Source of the DNA: Teredinibacter franksiae
Lineage (GTDB): Bacteria; Pseudomonadota; Gammaproteobacteria; Pseudomonadales; Cellvibrionaceae
Length of the DNA: 64,000 nt
Direction of reading: 5' to 3'
NCBI RefSeq assembly: GCF_014218805.1
Contig: NZ_JACJUV010000005.1
Span: 1-64,000, forward strand
Shown in pieces: positions 38,005 through 48,118 of the stretch. Every line of letters starts with the position of its first letter. Within the stretch, counting starts at the first letter, position 1. The notes under the pieces were generated by a model. The model had not been told where the DNA came from, searched no databases, and saw only the letters and a program-made list of their open reading frames with translations. The translations under genes were made by a program, and so were the position numbers.

Positions 38005-40811
38005 TTGGCATCCCCCGTATTGTCGAGTTCCATCACATCCGGTGCTGCAGGAGCCAAATATTCCCAAAATAATAGCCCTGCAGGGTTTCGGCTCACATTG
38101 GCGACGTAGCCTTCAGCAATTTCCGTTGTGCTCGCACTTAAATCAGTAGACCACCATGCAATAGCCGCATCCCAATCGCTGGGTAGATCGTAGCGCTTTA
38201 ACAATTCCGGTTTCGTCAGGCCTTGCAACTCAATCGCGCCGTTTGCTATACCGGAGTAGGCAATAGTTTTGTTGTTGACCTCCATATAGGCAACGCCAGC
38301 AAGATAAGTATCTTGCTGCAGGCCGTGAGCGTAGAGCGGCAATTGCGGACTAGGTAAAGGAGATTTTTGTAGGCCAGCCAAGCTTGTAGAACCGCTTTTA
38401 TAATCAATAACCATACTGTTGGCCTGAGCGCTTTCGTGCGTTTGCACCGCGTCCAAGCGGTCTAGGCGAGTCTGGTACACGTAGCCTTCAACATCGATAC
38501 GCATACTTTTTTCTATCGCCGTAACAGTAAAGGGCGCACGCTCAAGGTCAATAGCAATAGCTTGTTTTATTACCACCAGCGTTTCACTTTCATATAAAGA
38601 TAACGCGTCGGCATAACTATGGAGATTGTGGCGTGCCATCAATTTTTGAAGCTGACGGTGTATCTCATTAGTAATAAAAGTGTCGATTTCACTTTCAGAT
38701 AATAATTTTACCGCTTCAGAATCAACGTAAGTTTTCCAAAAGACGCCCAATACACCGTGGATCAAGCTACCTTTGATAAAGGGCGGAATGCCTAGGTAGC
38801 GGCTTTGCTCACCCTTTACGCCGAGGTCATATACCGCAAAAGCAAAAAACGGGTTGGCATTATGGAGTTGGAGCCTATAACTGCCCCCTCTCACAACACT
38901 GCCTTTTTCTAAGGGAGGACCATAGGTTGTGTCTACTTTTTCCAGAACTTGTTCGAACGCTACCGCTTGATCAATACGACTATCAATATCGCTTTTTACT
39001 TGATGAGCAGTGGTAATGCGCTTATTTGCAACAAGTGACGCCAATAGAGGGCTGTATTTTTGAGCTTCATCCACCTCGTTTACGCTAAAATAACTCAGTT
39101 GCGCCGCCGGATTGTCATCGCATAATTTATGCAGTAAGTTCTGTGCGTAACCCAGTTCGCGTTCAGGCGTAGCCCTTGGTGTAGAAAATTGTTTTTGCAA
39201 TGCATAGGGAATAAGCGGGTTTGGCTCAGGTGCCGTAGGGTAACTATTTTCGGTTAACCCGATAATTCTACAGTGATCAAATGTTGACCCGGCGGCCTCG
39301 AGAATCCCCAGAATCTGTATAGGGCGTAACGGAACCTGCACGTGAAAAACTGAATCTCCAGCAAGATTTTTTAAAAGTGTTACCCAAGCCGAAAATGACA
39401 TCACCTTGCTGTCACTGGCCTGAACGAGCATTGGTTCTAAACTTTCAATCAACGCCAATACCTGCCGAAAGCTTTCAATGGCCTGATATTCTCGGCTGTT
39501 AATTGTACGCGGGCCAGGCCAACGTAAAAATTCCAGCGTTTCAATCGTGAATTGCCGCCACTCTGTAGGGGTTTTCTTTTCCCGTGCATGGCGTAACGCT
39601 TGGATAAACTGCTGAAAACAATAAAAATCGGATGTGCGACTGCGTTTTGCTTCAGGTGTTTCGTCCGCTTCAACTTCGATTTCTACTGTGCGTTCGGCAT
39701 TTTCCAGTGTAGATAGGTACAGTGCTTTAGAAAAATTGATCCCAGCATGTTGGGATAGGGCTTCTGCAGCGCGCAACCGTGCCTCAGACAAACCTTGCCC
39801 CCAATAAACGCAAAGATTTATAACACTAATGTCCTCTAGTGACGGCTGTTTCGTTTGCAACGACAGCAAATCAAAAACTGCACGTATAACCGGCTCGTCC
39901 AAAAGTCGGGGGCTTGCGGATATATCATAGGGAACACGTGGCGTATCGATGTGCGCGTTACTAATGTATTCGGGGTCAAAACAGCGATTAAAGCGCTGCT
40001 CTATTATTTGCCGGGTACTGGCAAGGTTGGGCACAACCACAGCAATTGTTGCGTTAGGAGGCAGTGAAGGTAACAGCCTTTCACACCAATCAGCAGCGGC
40101 ATCAATTTCCTTTTCAAATGTTTCATATTGGCGCAGTTCGATACCTAGGCCAAAATCCGTTGACTGGTTTTCAGTTAAATGACCAAGAGTACTTGAAAAA
40201 TGAGCAAGCAGTTTTTGCCATAAAGGACTTATTTCGGTAAACCCTAAAAGCTTTACAGCACGAGGCTTGGCGAGAAAATTATGGTGATAGGCCGAGTCAA
40301 TACACGCTATGGCGGCTTCTTTTAAGAGCCAACCGTTAGTGCTGCAAAGTGCTTCCAATTCGGCTATGGCAGCAAGCAAAAATGTTGTTTCGGCGCTCTC
40401 AAAGTTTGCTATTTGGTCGAGTGGTAACTGCCACTGTTGAATTAATCGCCGTGCCTCCATAAGGTTTTTAGCCAGTGCTTGAGGGTTTACTATCTCTGCC
40501 AGCTCTACGCCAAAACCTTGCGCTCTTTTAGCAAAAGCGGGGGATTCCAATAATTGTGTCCAAAGTAGCTTCTCCTGCTGGTCATCGATTAACTGAGAAT
40601 CACAGCCTTTGTAACCGTTATCTTGCAACACCAGCCACACTTCTCTCATCCAGCTGTCTATTGAATATACATTTGGCGCCTCTTCAGCACCAAAACTCCC
40701 GTTATCGGCACGGTGTAACTGACGCAGATGGTGCCTTTGCAAACGTTCATTAGCCGTGAGCACAAGGCTTTCACCAAACGGATTTCCAACCATAGTTTTA
40801 ACTACCGCCAT
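38001..40811 (-). CDS. addB: AddB-like PD-(D/E)XK nuclease, proteobacterial type
   Basis: Partner of the AddA-like helicase. The N terminus has an inactivated-helicase character without a Walker A motif (SLVLTANERLQRHHLRQLHR). The C-terminal third carries a RecB-type nuclease domain with MVIDYKSGS. I see no clear four-cysteine Fe-S motif of the Firmicutes AddB type. It resembles the 'probable DNA repair protein' group that in gammaproteobacteria sits beside an AddA-like gene. ATG 40811 is used; a second in-frame ATG lies six codons on. Confidence 0.78.
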   Translation of the reverse strand: MAVVKTMVGNPFGESLVLTANERLQRHHLRQLHRADNGSFGAEEAPNVYSIDSWMREVWLVLQDNGYKGCDSQLIDDQQEKLLWTQLLESPAFAKRAQGFGVELAEIVNPQALAKNLMEARRLIQQWQLPLDQIANFESAETTFLLAAIAELEALCSTNGWLLKEAAIACIDSAYHHNFLAKPRAVKLLGFTEISPLWQKLLAHFSSTLGHLTENQSTDFGLGIELRQYETFEKEIDAAADWCERLLPSLPPNATIAVVVPNLASTRQIIEQRFNRCFDPEYISNAHIDTPRVPYDISASPRLLDEPVIRAVFDLLSLQTKQPSLEDISVINLCVYWGQGLSEARLRAAEALSQHAGINFSKALYLSTLENAERTVEIEVEADETPEAKRSRTSDFYCFQQFIQALRHAREKKTPTEWRQFTIETLEFLRWPGPRTINSREYQAIESFRQVLALIESLEPMLVQASDSKVMSFSAWVTLLKNLAGDSVFHVQVPLRPIQILGILEAAGSTFDHCRIIGLTENSYPTAPEPNPLIPYALQKQFSTPRATPERELGYAQNLLHKLCDDNPAAQLSYFSVNEVDEAQKYSPLLASLVANKRITTAHQVKSDIDSRIDQAVAFEQVLEKVDTTYGPPLEKGSVVRGGSYRLQLHNANPFFAFAVYDLGVKGEQSRYLGIPPFIKGSLIHGVLGVFWKTYVDSEAVKLLSESEIDTFITNEIHRQLQKLMARHNLHSYADALSLYESETLVVIKQAIAIDLERAPFTVTAIEKSMRIDVEGYVYQTRLDRLDAVQTHESAQANSMVIDYKSGSTSLAGLQKSPLPSPQLPLYAHGLQQDTYLAGVAYMEVNNKTIAYSGIANGAIELQGLTKPELLKRYDLPSDWDAAIAWWSTDLSASTTEIAEGYVANVSRNPAGLLFWEYLAPAAPDVMELDNTGDAK

Positions 40812-41139
40812 AAATTCAAAGAATAAAAGTAAATGTAATATAACTTAATGATTCAAAGCACGGGGCTGCGCCCATTCAATACACAATACATGTTGATTTA
40901 TTACAATTCTGTTACTAGGGGGGTTCGCAGGTTAGGAGCGACTAACGCTTTATGCACATGCCCAAAAAAACGTGTCGAAAACCATGCCAATTCGGTTGAA
41001 ATCCACGCTAGGCCTTTATTTAATACATTAAAAACTCCGTAAGCTATTGATTTATATATATAAAATATAATTGATCAAAATATAACCGCGTCGCGAGAGC
41101 CCAAGGATTTCCGGGCTTTTTACGTGGTTCCTAAGGTAA

Positions 41140-41180
41140 TGTCCACCAACTTATCCACAGGAAATGTGGACAATTTTTTT
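41140..41180 (+). other. Hairpin with T tract enclosing a DnaA-box-like sequence
   Basis: Arms TGTCCAC (41140-41146) and GTGGACA (41166-41172) are followed by seven T. The 19-base loop contains TTATCCACA (41151-41159), a perfect match to the DnaA-box consensus. A single box is weak evidence for an origin. The hairpin could be a terminator for an unseen plus-strand transcript. Confidence 0.4.
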
Positions 41181-41950
41181 AACTAGAATGACGCGATTTT
41201 TAACCTAATAGTTACAAAAATGACTAATCTCCTTAGACTAATTTTTTTTAAATTTACAATTCTCTATTCTTTGCGACAAGATGCCCTCCAAAAGGCGCAA
41301 CGAGGCACTATGGTCTTAGCCCCGACCTCACACTTGTTGCCGGAGGGTGTGGCAACATCGACAACCTAGCGATAATCGATTAAACCTTCACCTGCCAAGT
41401 GCGGAACACCGATTACTCCTCATTCGTACAGATGGCTACGTAACTTACAAGGCCGTAACAACGACGCGGAGAAAGGGGTAAAGGTGCGCTTTCATTACCC
41501 CATTCGAATAGCTCTCGATGTACCGGCTCATGCCGGCTACCCAATAATTACAATCAAACCTACGTGGCGTTGCCATAGATTTTCGAGGATTGGCTTATAT
41601 AAGCAAGCACGTTGGCTCTCGAGCCAGTAGTGGAGGGCATTTAGCGCGAAACTTACCGATCATGATCGCAGCCATAGTGAGTTCATTTACTCGATCGCTA
41701 GCCTGTGTAATTATTTTACTGGAAGCGCAAGTTTAACCCCAAGCAACAGTTTTGTACGATCGTGTTTGTTTTGCCGATCAAACCTATCGGTATCGGCATA
41801 GATTGTTTAAGCGGGGCATACGGCTTATTGCGATCAAGCCAGCTTGGAATACCCGCTCATAAGAAAAGATAGTGAACGAGAAAACCTTTTAGATTGGTAC
41901 AAAAAAGTAAGTAAGCTAGCGGCAATAAAACTTGTGTGGCTGTTAAAACG

Positions 41951-41986
41951 ATAGTTACAGCAATAGTTACAAAAATAGCTACAAAA
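41951..41986. repeat. Three tandem 12-base repeats
   Basis: The units ATAGTTACAGCA, ATAGTTACAAAA and ATAGCTACAAAA follow each other without a gap. A related single copy (ATAGTTACAAAAAT) lies at 41208-41221 in the same gene-poor region. Confidence 0.6.
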
Positions 41987-41997
41987 AAGGTAAGCAT

Positions 41998-42035
41998 AAA
42001 AAAAGCCCGACGTTTCTGGGGGGAGACCGTCGGGC
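41998..42035 (-). terminator. Strong minus-strand intrinsic terminator
   Basis: Arms GCCCGACG (42005-42012) and CGTCGGGC (42028-42035). On the minus strand the stem is followed by seven T. The nearest minus-strand gene ends some 340 bases upstream, so the terminator may close a long 3' untranslated region or a separate small RNA. Confidence 0.75.
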
Positions 42036-42373
42036 CAGGACCATTAGGAGTGAAACATTAAGGATTAAAAATCCTCAACGAGCTACAGGAGCTCTACCGG
42101 TAACTCAAACACTTGGGGGGGGATATGCGCTACCGGTAACTACAAGTATCGAAGAAATCTCAGGTTATTCCACTTCAGAGGCAGATTATTTTTAAATCAT
42201 TTCCTAATAGAAACGGTGCTGAAATTGATCCAAAGCTATATGTTACCACTACACATTCCGTAAAAGCCTAGCGGGGCTAGGCTCACAGGTTAGTGCATGT
42301 TCAGCTCACAGGTAATCATGCGTAAACAATTTTTCATCTAACAAAATGGAACCCCGGCTAAATTGTTCAAACC

Positions 42374-42706
42374 TTATACAAACTCAAAAAGACTGGAAAC
42401 AGGGGGTATGGACTGTAACAAACGTTTTGCTGTGGAAGAGCGTGAAAACCAATTATCGAGATTGTTCTGGATGCGCCGCAGGTTAGGGCCACTAGAGTGG
42501 AAGGCCCCGGTTACGGGTTCGTAGGCCATACTGTGATCAGAGACGCTCAATTTCGCAAGCTCATTCAGTTCGCCGAATATGGTGGTAATTAAATCAAACA
42601 CGCAATCTTTACGGTGTATGTCGCTTGTTTCCCAATAGGCATTGGTTAAGGCAGACAACAAATCTTCAAGGGCAATGACTGCGTCAGATATGGCAATTTT
42701 GCTCAT
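42374..42706 (-). CDS. Small protein of unknown function
   Basis: A 110-residue soluble, helical protein starting MSKIAISDAVIALEDLLSAL. No signal peptide, membrane helix or known motif is seen. ATG 42706 is chosen because it is the first ATG beyond the end of tesB. The longer frame would overlap tesB. It directly follows tesB (44 bases), so it may share its transcript, and the next terminator downstream is near 42000. Confidence 0.6.
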   Translation of the reverse strand: MSKIAISDAVIALEDLLSALTNAYWETSDIHRKDCVFDLITTIFGELNELAKLSVSDHSMAYEPVTGAFHSSGPNLRRIQNNLDNWFSRSSTAKRLLQSIPPVSSLFEFV

Positions 42707-42750
42707 ATTAATGCATCCAGTAGTGAATTTGTTTTGAGTATAGACCCGAA

Positions 42751-43611
42751 CTAGTCCTGCGGAGCAGGTCGAATCAAACCCTCCTGGGCGCACGTCAATA
42801 TAAGCTTACCTTCCATCGTAAATACATTGCTATGCGCGAACCCACGCGCGGCCCCAGCCCAAGGGCTATAACTGTGACACAGCAACCAATCGTCCGCTCT
42901 AAAATCGCCGCTGTGAAACCACATTGCATGATCGATACTGGCAGGGAACACCTTGTTTGAATATATAGAAATACCATGGGGCAATAGTGATGTAGCCAAT
43001 AACCCAAGGTCTGAAGCATACGCTAGAGTACAGGTATGATGGATTTGGGTGTCCGGCAACGGGCTGCTGGCTTTTAACCAATAATAGGCTTCCGCTGGCC
43101 GCGATTGCGACGATTGGAATAGGTCTTGATCTACGGGCAACAGCTTAAACGGGTAAACCTTGTTAGGGTTATCGGGTGCAGGAATAAGCCCATCATCCGC
43201 TGATCGCAAGCTTAAAATGTCCTCAGGCATTGGCACATCGGCAGGGAAGGGCGCCTGATGATGGTAACCCTCTTCAGGGTGGTGAAACGAAGCCGACATA
43301 TTCAAAATTGGGCGCCCAAATTGACGAGCAACCACTCGACGACTGACAATTGAGCGTCCGTCACGCACTTCTTCAACATCATAAATAACCGGAATATCAC
43401 TTTTACCGGGGCGCAAAAAATAGGCGTGAAGGGAGTGGGGGAGCGCGGCTCCCGCGTTGCCGTGCTGAGTTCGGTAGCAAGCGAGCAATGCCTGGGCCAA
43501 CACCTGCCCACCAAACAGGGTTCCCTTGAAGTTTTCCTGATGGTGTATGTTTCTGAACAGGTTGGTGTCCAATTGTTCCAGCTGAAGAATGTCTTCAAGT
43601 TCTGACTGCAT
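42751..43611 (-). CDS. tesB: Acyl-CoA thioesterase II
   Basis: Hydrolyses medium- and long-chain acyl-CoA to free fatty acid and CoA. It is a double hotdog protein of 286 residues. The N-terminal part (NLFRNIHHQENFKGTLFGGQ, then VLAQALLACYRT) and the C-terminal GISIYSNKVFPASIDHAMWFH and AGAARGFAHSNVFT match TesB. ATG 43611 is used, with AGG about eight bases upstream. The frame extends to 43659 without support. Confidence 0.92.
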   Translation of the reverse strand: MQSELEDILQLEQLDTNLFRNIHHQENFKGTLFGGQVLAQALLACYRTQHGNAGAALPHSLHAYFLRPGKSDIPVIYDVEEVRDGRSIVSRRVVARQFGRPILNMSASFHHPEEGYHHQAPFPADVPMPEDILSLRSADDGLIPAPDNPNKVYPFKLLPVDQDLFQSSQSRPAEAYYWLKASSPLPDTQIHHTCTLAYASDLGLLATSLLPHGISIYSNKVFPASIDHAMWFHSGDFRADDWLLCHSYSPWAGAARGFAHSNVFTMEGKLILTCAQEGLIRPAPQD

Positions 43612-43688
43612 AATAAAACCTGTCAATAAGTTGGGCATGCTGCCGATAAACAAACACATAAGGCCAAAAGTAAGCCCAGGAGTTACAC

Positions 43689-44288
43689 ATGTATTCTTTG
43701 CGACATTTCAAGCTCGGTTTCATACTACTTTTACTGCTTCAGCAAGGCTGTACTGCCAACTATGCCGCATCTGAATACAGCAAAGTGAAACAAGTGCTTA
43801 GGCTTGAAGACAGCCATCTAATTGTGCGTAAAAATCAATGGCGCTTATCTACCGATACGCCTGTATTTATAGCGTACTCCGCAGTAGAGCAGCCAAACTA
43901 CCGAAACAAACCTGAATTACGGCGATCAAAATACCAGCTACAAACGGCCATGGAAGACGCCTTCGTAAGACGTTATGCCAAGGTACAAGCTTCGCCAATG
44001 CCTTTGACCTACGCCAAAGCCCTAGAGAGCGCACGCGCTAGTGGCAGCCGAGTACTTATCTACCCACAATTACTGGAGTACCCTAAATTTGAAGACGGGC
44101 GACCTCCATTAGCTAAAACCCATACGGCAGAGTTTCGGGTTCTACTCGTTGACACACTCACCGACAAGGTGCTTGATGTCGCCACTATCAGTGCCCGCAG
44201 TGAGTTGGCACTAGGAAAAGAAATTGAAGTTAGCGATTTGTTCACAGAGGCGTCACGCCTCTACGTTAAACAACTAACTGGCGCCTGA
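43689..44288 (+). CDS. DUF4823-type lipoprotein
   Basis: A 199-residue protein with a signal peptide ending in the lipobox LLQQGC. The rest fits the DUF4823 family: a domain with VFIAYSAVEQPNYRNKPELRR, then AMEDAFVRRYAKVQ and ASGSRVLIYPQLLEY. The function is unknown; it is presumably in the outer or inner membrane facing the periplasm. It is convergent with etfD, with only 13 bases between. Confidence 0.78.
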   Translation: MYSLRHFKLGFILLLLLQQGCTANYAASEYSKVKQVLRLEDSHLIVRKNQWRLSTDTPVFIAYSAVEQPNYRNKPELRRSKYQLQTAMEDAFVRRYAKVQASPMPLTYAKALESARASGSRVLIYPQLLEYPKFEDGRPPLAKTHTAEFRVLLVDTLTDKVLDVATISARSELALGKEIEVSDLFTEASRLYVKQLTGA

Positions 44289-44301
44289 TAAAAGCAACGA
44301 C

Positions 44302-45927
44302 TTACATGTTTGGATAATTCGGCCCACCTCCACCTTCAGGTGGCACCCAGGTAATGTTCTGCGCCGGATCTTTAATATCGCAAGTTTTACAGTGAATGCA
44401 GTTTTGCGCATTGATCTGGAACCGCGCGTTGTCAGAATCGTCCTTAATAATTTCATATACCCCAGCCGGACAATAGCGCTGTGCCGGCTCGTCGTAATCC
44501 ACAAGATTGGTGCCCGTAGCAATGCCTAAATCGGCCAGTTTTAAATGACAGGGTTGATCTTCTTCGTGGTTGGCATTGGAAAGAAATACAGAAGAAAGCT
44601 TATCGAAACTCAATACACCATCTGCCTTGGGGTAGGGGATCTTCTTGGCAGCACTGGCTTTGACGAGCTGTTCATGGTCGGGTTTTGTATCTTTTAGCGT
44701 CCAGGGGAGCTTGCCGTTAAATAAATTGATGTCAACAAAAGCATAGGCCGAACCTACAAAGTTTCCCCATTTATGTTGCGCGGGGCCAAAATTGCGCTGT
44801 ACGTAAAGCTCCTGGTATACCCAGCTATCGTTAAAAAGTTTCTCATATTCTATTAGCGTGTCTTGCTGCCGGTTATCGGCCAATGCATTGGCAATGCACT
44901 CCGCCGCCAGCATGCCGGATTTCATTGCCGTGTGTGTGCCTTTAATTTTGGCAAAATTCAATGTACCGGCATCGTCACCAATAAGTAAGCCGCCAGGGAA
45001 GTACTGTTTCGGCAGCGCTTGTAAGCCACCTTTTACCAATGCTCGGGCACCGTAGGCAATACGTTCGCCATTGTTAAGATGTTTACTCAATTGCGGGTGA
45101 TGCTTATAGCGCTGAAATTCATCATAGGGGCTGAGGTGGGGGTTGGAATAAGACAAGTCCACTACCAACCCAACAGCCACCTGCTGATCTTCCATATGAT
45201 AAAGAAAACCGCCGCCGGGGCTACCGGATTCACTTAACGGCCAACCAGCTGTGTGCACCACAAGGCCGGGCTGATGCTGTTCAGCGGGTACCTTCCACAG
45301 CTCCTTAAAGCCTATGCCGTAGTGCTGTGGGGTTTTCCCTGCATCAAGAGCAAACTGTTGGATTAACTGTTTGCCTAGGTGACCTCGGCAGCCTTCTGCA
45401 AAAATCGTGTAGTGCCCATTAAGCTCCATTCCCGGCATGTAGGTATCTTTTTCGGAGCCGTCCGCGGCAACACCCATATCACCGGTAACTATGCCTTTTA
45501 CGGCGCCTTTATCGTCAACCACTAGCTCGGCGGCGGTAAAACCTGGAAAAATTTCGACACCCAGCGATTCAGCTTGCTCCGCGAGCCAACGACAGAGATT
45601 AGCGACGCTAACAATGTAGTTACCTTTGTTGTGCATGGTTTTAGGTGCAAACAAGCTCGGAATAGTTGCACTGGCCTTGCTGTTCCGTAGAAGAAGTACT
45701 TCATCACGGGTTGTGGGCTGATGAAGTGGCGCGCCGTTATCTTGCCAATTGGGAAACAGTTCGGACAGTACGCGGGGCTCAAAAACTGCACCGGACAAAA
45801 TATGGCCACCTACCTCAGCGCTTTTTTCAACAACGCACACGCTTAAGTCTGCATTGATTTGCTTTAATCGGCAGGCGCTACTTAAGCCGGCGGGGCCAGC
45901 GCCAACAATTACTACATCATACTGCAT
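44302..45927 (-). CDS. etfD: Electron transfer flavoprotein-ubiquinone oxidoreductase
   Basis: Inner-membrane-associated enzyme that passes electrons from ETF to ubiquinone, linking acyl-CoA and amino-acid dehydrogenases to respiration. It has an FAD site VVIVGAGPAGLSSACRLKQ, a long UQ/FAD domain, and a C-terminal 4Fe-4S site (CPAGVYE then CIHCKTCDIKDP) with the typical ending PEGGGGPNYPNM. ATG 45927 (MQYDVVIVG) is preferred over 45954. It is divergent from etfBA, as in Pseudomonas. Confidence 0.95.
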   Translation of the reverse strand: MQYDVVIVGAGPAGLSSACRLKQINADLSVCVVEKSAEVGGHILSGAVFEPRVLSELFPNWQDNGAPLHQPTTRDEVLLLRNSKASATIPSLFAPKTMHNKGNYIVSVANLCRWLAEQAESLGVEIFPGFTAAELVVDDKGAVKGIVTGDMGVAADGSEKDTYMPGMELNGHYTIFAEGCRGHLGKQLIQQFALDAGKTPQHYGIGFKELWKVPAEQHQPGLVVHTAGWPLSESGSPGGGFLYHMEDQQVAVGLVVDLSYSNPHLSPYDEFQRYKHHPQLSKHLNNGERIAYGARALVKGGLQALPKQYFPGGLLIGDDAGTLNFAKIKGTHTAMKSGMLAAECIANALADNRQQDTLIEYEKLFNDSWVYQELYVQRNFGPAQHKWGNFVGSAYAFVDINLFNGKLPWTLKDTKPDHEQLVKASAAKKIPYPKADGVLSFDKLSSVFLSNANHEEDQPCHLKLADLGIATGTNLVDYDEPAQRYCPAGVYEIIKDDSDNARFQINAQNCIHCKTCDIKDPAQNITWVPPEGGGGPNYPNM

Positions 45928-46239
45928 CGATTCTCGTTCCACGGCATTCCTCACTTTGTTTGCCTATGAGTATACGTTCGCCATTACAGGCCAACCAATA
46001 CCATTTTTCGGCGTAGATTCTGGCAATAGCGCCCAAGCGCCAAGGTGATCTGATGTGTCATCAAGGTTATTGTTTTAAGTGCTTGTCCTACTATCGACAA
46101 TAGCATAGCCTTCCCAAGACTCGCCTATAATTCAGTAGCAATAGCAGTAGAATTATGTGTGATAACAGGCCCAAGCAATCACCGTATTTCAGGGCAAATA
46201 GAAACCGACCCCAAAGAAAAATCAGGAGCTTCAATACGT
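45928..46239. other. Divergent promoter region of the ETF genes
   Basis: About 310 bases between etfD and etfB. It contains a perfect TATAAT at 46126-46131 on the plus strand, a candidate -10 for etfBA, but I find no good -35 at the right distance. No gene is seen. Confidence 0.4.
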
Positions 46240-46989
46240 ATGAAGATTCTCGTGCCAATAAAGCGTGTTGTTGATTACAACGTAAAAGTACGACCTAAAT
46301 CCGATGGAACCGACGTTGATCTTGCCAACGTAAAAATGTCCATAAACCCGTTCTGCGAAATTGCAGTAGAAGAAGCCATTCGCATTAAAGAAGGCGGCGG
46401 GGCAACAGAGATTATTGTAGTGTCTATTGGCCCAGCAAAAGCACAGGAACAATTGCGCTCGGCAATGGCCTTAGGTGCAGACAGGGCAATACTGGTTGAA
46501 AGTGACACGCCGCTGGAGCCGCTAGCCGTTGCCAAATGCTTAAAAAATATAGTCGACAAAGAGCAGCCTGGTTTAATTTTAATGGGCAAACAATCCATCG
46601 ACGGGGACAATAATCAAACAGGCCAAATGCTGGCAGCCCTGTGCGGATACCCGCAAGCAACCTTTGCCTCACAGGTTACGGTTACTGAGAATACCGCAAC
46701 AGTAACACGCGAAGTTGATGGTGGGCTGGAAACGCTTAAAGTTCAGATTCCTGCGGTTATTACCACGGATCTACGCTTAAACGAACCGCGGTTTGCCGCG
46801 CTACCCAACATTATGAAAGCGAAAAGAAAGCCATTGGAAATGCGGCCGCTTAGCGATTTGGGTATCGATACAAAGCCACGCACCCAAGTACTTGCTGTTG
46901 AATCACCACCAGAACGCAGCGCCGGAATAAAAGTGGCCGATGTCGACGCCCTAATTGAAAAACTTAAAAATGAAGCGAAGGTGATCTGA
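46240..46989 (+). CDS. etfB: Electron transfer flavoprotein beta subunit
   Basis: AMP-binding subunit of the ETF heterodimer, which collects electrons from flavin dehydrogenases. It starts [16 protein letters not shown] and has the signature region [20 protein letters not shown], followed by [18 protein letters not shown]. The frame runs back to 46159, but ATG 46240 is the family start, with AGGAG upstream. Its stop overlaps the etfA start by one base (TGATG). Confidence 0.95.
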   Translation: MKILVPIKRVVDYNVKVRPKSDGTDVDLANVKMSINPFCEIAVEEAIRIKEGGGATEIIVVSIGPAKAQEQLRSAMALGADRAILVESDTPLEPLAVAKCLKNIVDKEQPGLILMGKQSIDGDNNQTGQMLAALCGYPQATFASQVTVTENTATVTREVDGGLETLKVQIPAVITTDLRLNEPRFAALPNIMKAKRKPLEMRPLSDLGIDTKPRTQVLAVESPPERSAGIKVADVDALIEKLKNEAKVI

Positions 46990-47927
46990 TGAGCGTATTA
47001 ATAATTGCAGAACACGATAATAAATCGCTTAAAGCGGCCACCCTGCATGCGGTTACTGCAGGCAAGCAAATAGGCGGCGAAATTCATATTCTGGTCGCGG
47101 GTTACCAATGTGACGAAGCCGTTAAGCAGGCTGCTGCGGTAGAAGGCGTAGCAGAAGTACTTCAAAGCTGCGCCGATTATCTAGAGCACCAACTGGCGGA
47201 AGATATAGCACCGCTTATTGCGTCACTCGCTGAAAACTACAGCCATATACTGGCACCGGCAACAACCTCAGGTAAAAACTATTTGCCACGTGCAGCGGCG
47301 TTAAACGACGTTCAGTTACTTTCAGACATTATCAGTGTTGAGAGCGACGATACCTTTAAACGCCCAATTTATGCAGGAAACGTCATTGCCACAACCAAAA
47401 GCCTAGACCCCATAAAGTTTCTCACGGTGCGGGCTACAGCCTTTGACGCTGCACCCATGCAGGGCGGCAATGCAAACATTAAAACCCTAGAGGCTGCCAG
47501 TACTTCTAGTAGCTTATCGAGCTTTGAAAGCCAGGAAATAGCCACATCAGACCGACCAGAGCTCACCTCTGCGAAGGTTGTTGTATCCGGTGGACGAGGC
47601 CTGGCAAATGGCGACAACTTCAACCTGCTTTACGCGCTTGCCGACAAACTTAACGCAGCGGTTGGCGCCTCGCGCGCAGCCGTGGATGCCGGATTTGTTC
47701 CTAATGATATGCAGGTAGGGCAAACCGGTAAAATCGTAGCCCCGGAGCTCTATATTGCCGTAGGTATCTCTGGTGCCATACAGCATTTAGCCGGTATGAA
47801 AGAATCTAAGGTGATTGTTGCGATCAATAAAGATGAAGACGCGCCCATATTCCAGGTAGCAGATTATGGCCTGGTTGCAGATCTATTTGAGGTGCTGCCG
47901 GAGCTTACCGATAAACTGGCGAGCTAA
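46989..47927 (+). CDS. etfA: Electron transfer flavoprotein alpha subunit
   Basis: FAD-binding subunit of ETF. The C-terminal FAD domain is clear: [52 protein letters not shown] and [20 protein letters not shown]. Its 312 residues match the family. It overlaps etfB by one base, so the two subunits are made together. Confidence 0.96.
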   Translation: MSVLIIAEHDNKSLKAATLHAVTAGKQIGGEIHILVAGYQCDEAVKQAAAVEGVAEVLQSCADYLEHQLAEDIAPLIASLAENYSHILAPATTSGKNYLPRAAALNDVQLLSDIISVESDDTFKRPIYAGNVIATTKSLDPIKFLTVRATAFDAAPMQGGNANIKTLEAASTSSSLSSFESQEIATSDRPELTSAKVVVSGGRGLANGDNFNLLYALADKLNAAVGASRAAVDAGFVPNDMQVGQTGKIVAPELYIAVGISGAIQHLAGMKESKVIVAINKDEDAPIFQVADYGLVADLFEVLPELTDKLAS

Positions 47928-48118
47928 TACGACTCCACTGGTCAATCGGGCACACGGGCGTACAAATAATAACCATGTTTTTGTGCGCCTCAGTAAAGTA
48001 CTGACTAAATTGTGGCACTATGTTGTGGTAGGAAGTTGTGGCACCCGCAATAGGGGGAGTAAAATGCCAAACGGCTTTGCCTGCACCCACCCGAACAATT
48101 CGTCAGGAACCATCCTTC

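Larger units (their letters stand above)
40812..42373. other. Gene-poor region rich in hairpins and short repeats
   Basis: About 1.56 kb with no convincing gene on either strand. It holds an AT-rich stretch near 41048-41085, a weak plus-strand hairpin with T run (41098-41121), a DnaA-box match inside a second hairpin (41140-41180), small hairpins near 41335-41357 and 41772-41798, a tandem 12-base repeat (41951-41986) and a strong minus-strand terminator near 42000. No tRNA or rRNA is seen. Confidence 0.55.

Noticed and set aside
41151..41159. DnaA box as evidence of a replication origin
   Set aside because: A single box without a cluster, without dnaA, dnaN or gidA nearby, and inside a terminator-like hairpin.
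41220..41369. 49-codon plus-strand frame in the gene-poor region
   Set aside because: No ribosome site, no recognisable product, and it crosses a hairpin.
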